In this document: in pieces, positions 1-6,070 of the stretch | Numbering within the stretch: the stretch's first letter is position 1 | How the letters are laid out: every line of letters starts with the position of its first letter | Assembly: GCA_019239815.1 (NCBI GenBank) | Contig: JAFAZL010000265.1 | Coordinates: 1-9,091 of the forward strand | Direction of reading: 5' to 3' | DNA length: 9,091 nt | DNA from: Acidobacteriota bacterium | GTDB lineage: Bacteria; Acidobacteriota; Terriglobia; Acidoferrales; UBA7541 | The notes under the pieces: model-generated | The model's database searches: none | What the model was told of the DNA's origin: nothing | The model's input: the letters and a program-made list of their open reading frames with translations, nothing else | Program-made: the position numbers and the translations under genes

Positions 1-208
1 GGCGGCGATAATCGACGCGCATCAGCGCGAACATACCGACGATACCGAGCACGAGCCATGCCGACTGGCGCAGCAGGAAAATGTAGGGGCGCCCGTATTG
101 ATGTTCCGCGGTCACTGCCGACGCACTGAAGATCATCACCGCGCCCAAAAGGCAGAGCGCCAGCGTCACACCGAAAAGCCAGCGATCGTTTTCAACTTGT
201 CTCGGCAA
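1..208 (-). CDS. ftsW: Septal peptidoglycan glycosyltransferase FtsW (SEDS family), N-terminal part
   Basis: Only the first 69 codons are present; the rest lies beyond the left edge. SEDS proteins of the FtsW type polymerise lipid II into glycan strands at the septum, working with a class B PBP such as the FtsI encoded upstream here. The translation starts LPRQVENDRWLFGVTLAL, and residues about 11-29 form a first membrane segment ending in the typical MIFSASA stretch (25-31). A loop with HQYGRPY follows, then the conserved LLRQ (45-48) and a second hydrophobic segment (about 49-63) ending in MRVDYRR. The start is a TTG at 206-208, chosen because a perfect AGGAGG lies 8 bases upstream and the next residues match FtsW. 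It follows murD by 56 bp in the same direction. RodA is the alternative SEDS member, but the position after murD in a dcw cluster argues for FtsW. Confidence 0.9.
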   Translation of the reverse strand, partial: MPRQVENDRWLFGVTLALCLLGAVMIFSASAVTAEHQYGRPYIFLLRQSAWLVLGIVGMFALMRVDYRR

Positions 209-216
209 ATGCGTTA

Positions 217-222
217 CCTCCT
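217..222 (-). promoter_or_regulatory. Strong ribosome binding site of ftsW
   Basis: The minus strand reads AGGAGG, then 8 bases, then the TTG at 208-206. It is the best-placed strong Shine-Dalgarno sequence in the window and fixes the TTG start of ftsW, which has no in-frame ATG or GTG at a comparable spacing. Confidence 0.8.
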
Positions 223-264
223 ACTGCCGACTTCTAAATCCTGTTCGCGCCCCGCAGCGGTAAC

Positions 265-1668
265 TTATCGCTGCGTTGAATTCGACACTGCGGGCGACTG
301 CGCCGCCGCGCTTGTGGCATTCCCTTGCAATCGCCGCACCAGTTCCTTAAAAACGCGTCCCCGCTGCTCGTAATTCTCAAACTGATCGAAGCTCGCGCAC
401 GCAGGGGCCAGCACAACGACGTCTCCGGAATGCGCGGTGTGTGCCGCAAGTTCGACAGCGCGATCGAGTGTTCCGGCGCGTTCTATGGCAACGCTGCCCG
501 CAATTTGCCCTTCGATTTTTTCGGCCGCGGCGCCAATCAGCAGCGCCAGAATCGCCTTTTCGTGCAGCGGCTGTTGCAGCACGGTGTAGTCGCTGCCTTT
601 ATCCTTGCCACCGAGAATGATCAGAATTCGCCCTGGAAATGCGTCCAGTGCTTTGAGCGTCGCATCAACGTTCGTCGCCTTCGAATCGTTGTAATAACGG
701 ACGCCGTTGATCTCGGCGACGAACTCCAGCCGGTGCTCGACGCCGGCAAAACTGCGCACGCCGTTCGCGATTGCCGGTACCGCCGCGCCAGCCAGCTTCG
801 TCGCGATCGTTGCTGCCAGAACATTTTCGAGATTGTGCGCGCCAGCAAGCGGAATCTCGCCCCGGCGCAGCACCGTATGGTCTTCGCCATCGATCCGCAG
901 CACAACTTCTTCGCCCCGCATATACGCGCCCTGCGCGACACGCTGCTTGCGGCTGAACCAGTACACCTGCGGTTTCGTGGGCGCGTAAGCCGCCGAGGCG
1001 GCATCGTCTGCGTTCAGAATCGCAGCATCATCCGCAGTTTGATTCTCGAAAATGCGTGCCTTCGCGTCGCCGTAGGCCTTCAGCGTGTGGTGTCGGTCGA
1101 GATGGTCTGGAGTCAGATTCAAAAACAACCCGACATTCGGCCGAAACGTATCGATCAGTTCCAGTTGGAAGCTGCTTAGTTCAACGACGGTCACTGTATT
1201 CTTCTTCGCCTGATCGACAACCGAAATCAACGGCGTACCGATATTCCCGGCCAGAAGCGTCGGCAATCCCGCTCCGCGCAAAATATGTTCGATCAACGCA
1301 GTGGTCGTCGTTTTTCCGTTCGATCCGGTAATTCCCACCAGCGAGCCATTCAAGAACCGATACGCGAGTTCAATCTCACTCCAGATCTTCACTCCCGCTC
1401 TGCGCGCCGCCACCAACTGAGGAAAATCCGCCGGCACACCTGGACTAGGCACAATCAAATCTTGCTCGACGAAAGTCTTATCCAGATGCCCGCCAAGTTC
1501 GAGCGTCACGCCGGCCGCGCGCAATTTTGCGACAGTCTCGCCGATCTGCTCCTCGGTCCGCGATTCCGTCGCTGTCACACGCGCGCCTCGCGCCGCGCAG
1601 AAAAGCGCCGTCGCGACGCCCGTCCGTGCCAGCCCCACCACCAAGACGCGTTTGTTCTTCAGTTCCAA
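265..1668 (-). CDS. murD: UDP-N-acetylmuramoyl-L-alanine--D-glutamate ligase MurD
   Basis: MurD is the cytoplasmic ATP-dependent ligase that adds D-glutamate to UDP-MurNAc-L-Ala, the second amino-acid step of the stem peptide. The 467 residues are a normal full length. The N-terminal Rossmann-like domain begins RVLVVGLARTG (7-17). The central ATPase domain has the P-loop TGSNGKTTTT (114-123), GNIGTPL (141-147), ELSSFQLE (163-170) and LNLTPDHLDRH (183-193). Lys203 in DAKARIF is the expected carbamylated lysine. The C-terminal domain shows GVEHRLE (309-315), NDSKATN (327-333), LGGKDKG (352-358) and the family signature from 420 to about 438, with FDQFENYEQRG. The last 20 or so residues are a low-complexity Ala/Ser-rich tail. 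The start is TTG at 1666-1668, 7 bp after the mraY stop. A GAGG at 1679-1682, overlapping the end of mraY, sits 10 bases upstream. The close spacing suggests coupled translation with mraY. Confidence 0.97.
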   Translation of the reverse strand: MELKNKRVLVVGLARTGVATALFCAARGARVTATESRTEEQIGETVAKLRAAGVTLELGGHLDKTFVEQDLIVPSPGVPADFPQLVAARRAGVKIWSEIELAYRFLNGSLVGITGSNGKTTTTALIEHILRGAGLPTLLAGNIGTPLISVVDQAKKNTVTVVELSSFQLELIDTFRPNVGLFLNLTPDHLDRHHTLKAYGDAKARIFENQTADDAAILNADDAASAAYAPTKPQVYWFSRKQRVAQGAYMRGEEVVLRIDGEDHTVLRRGEIPLAGAHNLENVLAATIATKLAGAAVPAIANGVRSFAGVEHRLEFVAEINGVRYYNDSKATNVDATLKALDAFPGRILIILGGKDKGSDYTVLQQPLHEKAILALLIGAAAEKIEGQIAGSVAIERAGTLDRAVELAAHTAHSGDVVVLAPACASFDQFENYEQRGRVFKELVRRLQGNATSAAAQSPAVSNSTQR

Positions 1669-1675
1669 AGGCCCG

Positions 1676-2809
1676 TTACCTCAATTTCAGCGTCGTCAAC
1701 GCAAAGAGCGCAAAAATCAGCGCCACGATCCAAAACCGCACGATGACTTTCGATTCGCTCCAGCCCATCAGTTCAAAATGGTGATGCAGCGGCGCCATCC
1801 GAAAAATCCGCTTGCCGCGCAGCTTGAACGAGCCGACCTGCAAAATCACCGACAGCGCTTCCACAACAAAAATTCCGCCGACAAAAAACAGCAAAATCTC
1901 CTGCTTGATGACCACCGCGATCGTCCCGAGCGTGCCGCCCAGCGCCAGCGAGCCAACGTCGCCCATAAAAACTTCCGCCGGATGCGCGTTGTACCAAAGA
2001 AACCCCAGCGACGCGCCGACGAGCGCCCCGCAAAACACCGTCAATTCCGCAACACGCGGAATGAACGCGATATCGAGATACGTCGCCCAGCGATAATTGC
2101 TGCTGACATACGTCAAAATCGTCAAAGCACCCGCCGCGATCACCGTGCAGCCAATCGCCAACCCATCGAGTCCGTCCGTCAAATTCACCGCATTCGACGA
2201 ACCCGTAATCACGATCGCGACGAAAACGAGAAACGGCACAAACGCCAGGAACCAAAAGTGCTGCGACGTCAGAAAGGCGTGAACAACCAGATCCGGATGC
2301 AACCGCTTCGCAAAGGGAATGCTGAGTTGTGTCGAATACGCCGCGCGCGTCGCGAGCCCCAATAATCCAATCCCAACAACGAAGCTGACCAAGAGCTGCA
2401 GGGAAAATTTCTTCTTGCTCGTCAGTCCCAGATTTCGCTGCTTCGACACCTTTGCGTAGTCGTCGATAAACCCGATGCCTGCAAACGCCAGCAGCGTAAA
2501 AATCGCCAGCAACACAAATCCATTCGTCAGATCGGCCCAAAGCAGCGTCGGCACCAGCGTCGAAAGCACGATCAACACGCCACCCATCGTCGGCGTGCCT
2601 TTTTTCTTCTGGTGCGCCTCCGGCCCCTCTTCGCGGATGTATTGCCCGATCTGCATTTCGCGCAGCTTCTTGATCAACCACGGTCCGAACACAAACGCCA
2701 GAAACATCGCGGTCAAACTCGCATAGACCGTGCGCACCGTGATGTATCGAAAAACGTTGAGCGGGCTGAAGTACCGCTGCAGCCACTGGTAGAGGATGTA
2801 GTAGAGCAT
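1676..2809 (-). CDS. mraY: Phospho-N-acetylmuramoyl-pentapeptide-transferase MraY
   Basis: MraY is the integral membrane enzyme that transfers phospho-MurNAc-pentapeptide from UDP to undecaprenyl phosphate, giving lipid I, the first membrane step of peptidoglycan synthesis. The 377 residues fall in the usual 320-380 range, with about ten hydrophobic segments. Family motifs are all present: HQKKKGTPTMGG (66-77), the Asp pair in DDYAK (Asp116, Asp117), NAVNLTDGLDGLA (206-218), NAHPAEVFMGDVGS (274-287, with Asp284 as a likely Mg-binding/catalytic residue) and the histidine loop PLHHHFE (340-346). The ATG at 2807-2809 directly abuts the murF stop (TAG then ATG). An AGAAGG at 2821-2826, inside murF, lies 11 bases upstream, so translation is probably coupled to murF. 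The product of MurF is the substrate of this enzyme. Confidence 0.98.
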   Translation of the reverse strand: MLYYILYQWLQRYFSPLNVFRYITVRTVYASLTAMFLAFVFGPWLIKKLREMQIGQYIREEGPEAHQKKKGTPTMGGVLIVLSTLVPTLLWADLTNGFVLLAIFTLLAFAGIGFIDDYAKVSKQRNLGLTSKKKFSLQLLVSFVVGIGLLGLATRAAYSTQLSIPFAKRLHPDLVVHAFLTSQHFWFLAFVPFLVFVAIVITGSSNAVNLTDGLDGLAIGCTVIAAGALTILTYVSSNYRWATYLDIAFIPRVAELTVFCGALVGASLGFLWYNAHPAEVFMGDVGSLALGGTLGTIAVVIKQEILLFFVGGIFVVEALSVILQVGSFKLRGKRIFRMAPLHHHFELMGWSESKVIVRFWIVALIFALFALTTLKLR

Positions 2810-4255
2810 CTAGTGGCGCACCTTCTCGGCTTCGTGAGACGCCACGCCGCCGACGCCGTGCCTCGCCGCTAACGCCTCTACCACGCGCTCCATCTTCACG
2901 CCACGCGAACCTTTCACCAGCATCAGATCGCCCGGCTGCAAAAACTCCCGCAAAACTTCCGCCGCCTCTTCCGACGACGCAAAAACTTTCGTCTGCGACC
3001 GCGGCACACCCGCCGCCACCGCGCCTTCCACAATCTGCGCGCCATCACCCGCAACCCCAATCACCCAATCGATCTTTCCCTTCTGCGCCGCAAACGCCCC
3101 CGCTTCGCGATGCAACTCCGGCGCAGTCGCGCCCAACTCGCGCATCTCCCCCGCCGCCAAAATCCGCCGCTTGTAATCCGGGGTCGCCGCCAGCACCGAA
3201 ATCATCGCGTGCAGCGCCGCCGGGCTCGAGTTGTAGCTGTCGTTGATCACCGCCGACCCATCCGCAAATTTCAGCAACTCGCCACGCATCGCGGGTGCAC
3301 GCAAACTCCGCAGCACCTCGCGCGATTCTTCCGGCGTACTCCCCCACACGCTTGCCGCCGCCAACGACGCCAGCGCGTTCGCGATCACATGCCGCCCCGC
3401 CAGCGACAACTCCAACGGCACCTGCTTGTCCCACTGTGTCAAAACAAACGTCGAGCCCAGCGCTCCGCGATCAACAATCGACTCCGCTCGAAAATCCGCC
3501 GCGTTCTCGATTCCATACGTCAGCACCCGCCCCGGCGCATGAAAAGCCATAGCCGCCACCAGCGGATCATCCGCATTCAGAACGGCAACCGAATTCTTCC
3601 CGTTCAATCCCTCAATCAACTCCCTCTTCGCCAACGCAATTTCTTCCACGCCCGAAAAAAACTCCAAATGCGCTGGCGCTACCCGCGTCACAACGCCAAC
3701 ATCCGGCCGCGCAATTTCCGCCAGCCGCGACAATTCGCCGCGCCGCGACATCCCCATCTCCAGCACTGCCGCCTGATGCGTCTCATCGAGATGAAACAGC
3801 GTCAGTGGCAGCCCGTACTCGTTGTTAAAATTTCCTTCCGACTTCAGGATGCGCAGCCGCGCGCCCAGCAATGCCGCCAGGATCTCTTTGGTAGTGGTCT
3901 TCCCGACGCTGCCCGTGACCCCGGCGATCTTCCCGCCCCACGCCTCGCGCACTGCCCGCGCAAACTGCTTGAGTCCGACGAAGGTGTCGGCCACGACGAG
4001 GCACTTCGCTCGAACCGCCTCGCTATATCGTCCAACCTCCGATTCGGCGACCATTGCGCCGACAGCGCCGCGTCCGAGCGCACCCTCCACGTAATCGTGT
4101 CCGTTATGACTCGGTCCGTGTATGGCGACGAACAGCTCGCCTGCACGTACGGTCCGAGAATCAATCGAGACGCCGGCCAGCCGGGCCACGGGGTCGAGCC
4201 CTGCGCCCGCCCGAGCACCCACCGCGTCAGCCACCTGTGTAATCGTCCACCGCAT
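2810..4255 (-). CDS. murF: UDP-N-acetylmuramoyl-tripeptide--D-alanyl-D-alanine ligase MurF
   Basis: MurF is the ATP-dependent ligase that adds the D-Ala-D-Ala dipeptide to UDP-MurNAc-tripeptide, the last cytoplasmic step. At 481 residues it is slightly longer than the common 450-460. The N-terminal substrate-binding domain contains IDSRTVRAGELFVAI (31-45). The central domain has the P-loop TGSVGKTTTKE (114-124), NFNNEYGLPLTL (142-153), EMGMSRRGE (166-174) and Lys210 in the ALAKRELIE stretch. The C-terminal domain has INDSYNSSPAAL (337-348) and the MurF-typical LVKGSRGVKMERVV (446-459). The start is ATG at 4253-4255, with GAGG at 4261-4264 six bases upstream and an in-frame TAA a short way further up, so no longer form is possible. 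It lies 143 bp after murE and touches mraY. Confidence 0.97.
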   Translation of the reverse strand: MRWTITQVADAVGARAGAGLDPVARLAGVSIDSRTVRAGELFVAIHGPSHNGHDYVEGALGRGAVGAMVAESEVGRYSEAVRAKCLVVADTFVGLKQFARAVREAWGGKIAGVTGSVGKTTTKEILAALLGARLRILKSEGNFNNEYGLPLTLFHLDETHQAAVLEMGMSRRGELSRLAEIARPDVGVVTRVAPAHLEFFSGVEEIALAKRELIEGLNGKNSVAVLNADDPLVAAMAFHAPGRVLTYGIENAADFRAESIVDRGALGSTFVLTQWDKQVPLELSLAGRHVIANALASLAAASVWGSTPEESREVLRSLRAPAMRGELLKFADGSAVINDSYNSSPAALHAMISVLAATPDYKRRILAAGEMRELGATAPELHREAGAFAAQKGKIDWVIGVAGDGAQIVEGAVAAGVPRSQTKVFASSEEAAEVLREFLQPGDLMLVKGSRGVKMERVVEALAARHGVGGVASHEAEKVRH

Positions 4256-4398
4256 AAACGCCTCAAAGGACTCCGTTTACCGAAATACCACACGGATCGG
4301 TCGGTTTTCACAGTTTCGAGGGCTCCTCCTGACGAATGGTAACGATGCTCCACTCATTGGCACCGAGAACCCCAGGACCTAACCCTCAGCAGAGCGAG
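4256..4398 (-). other. 143-bp murE-murF intergenic gap with an out-of-place strong Shine-Dalgarno-like sequence
   Basis: This gap is long for this cluster and codes for nothing recognisable. On the minus strand it carries AGGAGGAG at 4323-4330, much stronger than the GAGG next to the murF ATG but about 67 bases from it. The nearest start codon after it is a GTG at 4309-4311 (11-base spacing), out of frame with murF. No convincing -35/-10 pair or rho-independent terminator was seen, so read-through from murE into murF is expected. Confidence 0.5.
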
Positions 4399-6018
4399 CT
4401 AGGTGCCAAACTCTTTGCCGCTGCCGGCCGGCGGTTGACTTTGTGGCGGCTCGTCATATCCGCGTTCGCGCAGCACTCGCCGTGCTTCCTCGCGATCGTC
4501 AAAATGCAACGTGCGGTCGGCTAGAATTTGATAGTCCTCGTGGCCTTTGCCGGCGAGCAGCACAATGTCGCCCGGCCGCGTTTGATCCATCGCCAGCGCG
4601 ATTGCCTTTTGCCGATCCTGTTCGACAAGATATTTCGCGTTCGCTTTCTGCAAGCCGACAATAATGTCGTTGATGATCTTCAGGGGATCTTCGGTGCGTG
4701 GATTGTCGTTCGACAGAATCGTAAGATCGCTGAGCCTGCCGGAGACTTCGCCCATCACCGGACGCTTCGTGCGATCTTTCCATCCGCCGCATCCGAACAG
4801 CGTGATGATGCGTCCCTTTGGATTCAGCTCGCGCGCCGTGTGAATGAGCTTTTCGAGCGCGTCGTCGGTGTGGGCATAATCCACAACAACAAAAAATGGC
4901 TGGCCGAGATCGATGCGCTGAAATCTCCCCGAGACGTTTTCGAGGCCTTGAATCCCGGCTGCGATGACATCGTTTGAGATGTCGAGCGCCTGCGCCGCAC
5001 CAATCGCCGCAAGAATGTTGTAGACGTTGATTCGTCCAACGAGCGGCGACGAAATCTGCACTTTGCCTTTCGGTGTTTGCGCCGTGAACGAAAGACCTGA
5101 GAACGTCAGTTGGAATTTTTTGGTCGTGATCTGCGCGGATGAGTCAAGCCCGTACGTCACCACGTTTTTCGCGTGGCCAGCCAACCGCTTGCCATATTCA
5201 TCGTCGATGTTGATGATCGCTGCGTCCGGGACTCCCGCGCCAGTGCCATCAAACAGCCGCCGCTTCGCGGCGAAGTAGTCGTCGAAATTCTTGTGATAAT
5301 CCATGTGCTCGCGCGTGAGGTTGGTGAACACCGCCGCAGCGAAATGAAGCGTCCACAATCGATCCATCGAAAGCGCGTGCGAACTGGCTTCAAGCACCGC
5401 GTACTTTCCGCCGTTGTCGCGAATCTCCGCGAGAAATCCCTGTAAGTCCACCGACTCGGGCGTCGTATTCGGGGCCGGATAGTCGCCCGCAGGCGTGTGG
5501 TATGCAATCGTTCCAAACAATCCGGTCTTAGCGCCCGAAGCCTTAATGATCGAATCGATGATCGAAGTTGTCGTGGTCTTGCCGTTCGTGCCCGTTACGG
5601 CCGCCATCTTCAACGCTTGACCCGGATGCCCAAAGAAATTCGCCGCAGCGATCGCGAGCGACTTCCGTGCCTCGCGCACGCGGATCCACAAAACGTTACT
5701 CGGCAAATCCGAAGGTTGTCGCTCTTCGCTGACAATCGCCACCGCGCCGCGGGCCACGGCATCTTTCACGAATGCATTGCCGTCCGTCTTCGCTCCATGC
5801 AGCGCAAAGAAGCACGAACCCGGCTGCACCTTCCGCGAATCGCAACCAAGCTGGTTGATTTGTCGCCCGTTGATCGTCGACGGTGTATCCGCCTCCACAT
5901 CCTTCAGCGCGTCAGCGAGCTTCATCGGAGGCCGCGTGCCGCGGCTCGGCGTTGAAGCCTCGCGCGAAGCCGTATCATTCGAAACCGTTTTGCGTTCCGT
6001 CTCTTGCGTCAGGCTCAA
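4399..6018 (-). CDS. murE: UDP-N-acetylmuramoyl-L-alanyl-D-glutamate--2,6-diaminopimelate ligase MurE
   Basis: MurE is the cytoplasmic ligase that adds the third residue to UDP-MurNAc-L-Ala-D-Glu. In the 539-residue form the P-loop is TGTNGKTTTT (142-151). The conserved TTPES lies at 185-189, LEASSHAL at 209-216 and TNLTREHMDYH at 232-242. Lys252 in AKRRLF is the likely carbamylated lysine. SGRFQRID (363-370) and VDYAHTDDALEK (379-390) follow. The motif DNPR (438-441) marks meso-diaminopimelate-specific enzymes, as opposed to the L-lysine type, and LLAGKGHEDYQ (487-497) is typical of the family. The start is uncertain. The longest form begins with TTG at 6016-6018, but its first 31 residues are not family-like. 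The ATG at 5923-5925 (MKLADALKD) matches where MurE usually begins but has no Shine-Dalgarno sequence. The short stretch between them has GC-rich third codon positions like coding sequence. The distance to ftsI is 52 bp (TTG) or 145 bp (ATG). Confidence 0.96.
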   Translation of the reverse strand: MSLTQETERKTVSNDTASREASTPSRGTRPPMKLADALKDVEADTPSTINGRQINQLGCDSRKVQPGSCFFALHGAKTDGNAFVKDAVARGAVAIVSEERQPSDLPSNVLWIRVREARKSLAIAAANFFGHPGQALKMAAVTGTNGKTTTTSIIDSIIKASGAKTGLFGTIAYHTPAGDYPAPNTTPESVDLQGFLAEIRDNGGKYAVLEASSHALSMDRLWTLHFAAAVFTNLTREHMDYHKNFDDYFAAKRRLFDGTGAGVPDAAIINIDDEYGKRLAGHAKNVVTYGLDSSAQITTKKFQLTFSGLSFTAQTPKGKVQISSPLVGRINVYNILAAIGAAQALDISNDVIAAGIQGLENVSGRFQRIDLGQPFFVVVDYAHTDDALEKLIHTARELNPKGRIITLFGCGGWKDRTKRPVMGEVSGRLSDLTILSNDNPRTEDPLKIINDIIVGLQKANAKYLVEQDRQKAIALAMDQTRPGDIVLLAGKGHEDYQILADRTLHFDDREEARRVLRERGYDEPPQSQPPAGSGKEFGT

Positions 6019-6029
6019 TTTCGTTCCCG

Positions 6030-6053
6030 GCCGACTTCAGCCGGCTCTCTCCT
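6030..6053 (-). promoter_or_regulatory. Shine-Dalgarno-like AGGAGAGA followed by a hairpin, ahead of murE
   Basis: On the minus strand AGGAGAGA (6046-6053) is followed at once by a 16-base hairpin (6030-6045): GCCGGC, a UGAA loop, GUCGGC, six pairs with one G-U. Then 11 bases lead to the TTG at 6018. Read linearly the Shine-Dalgarno is 27 bases from the TTG, too far for normal use. If the hairpin folds, the apparent distance drops to about 11-12. The sequence elements are directly visible; a role in murE translation is inference. Confidence 0.4.
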
Positions 6054-6070
6054 GTAATCCACGTCCAAAA

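Noticed and set aside
1652..2365. 237-codon open frame on the plus strand
   Set aside because: Antisense to mraY, with extreme Arg/Asn/Gln/His composition; a shadow of the membrane protein's codons.
1773..2786. 337-codon minus-strand frame inside mraY
   Set aside because: Frame-shifted shadow of mraY. The real frame carries all MraY motifs without interruption, so there is no frameshift or second gene.
3110..4342. 410-codon open frame on the plus strand
   Set aside because: It lies antisense across murF, which has every family motif. Its product is full of Arg, Gln and His with no domain pattern, as expected for the complement of a GC-rich gene.
3844..4353. 169-codon minus-strand frame overlapping the murF 5' end
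   Set aside because: Out of phase with murF, rich in Arg, Ser and Trp, no recognisable domain. Only the Shine-Dalgarno-like sequence near its start is of interest and is reported separately.
4256..4398. Possible internal promoter before murF
   Set aside because: The best pair (TGAAAA and TATTTC, 17 bases apart, minus strand) matches the consensus poorly at both boxes; chance matches of this quality are common.
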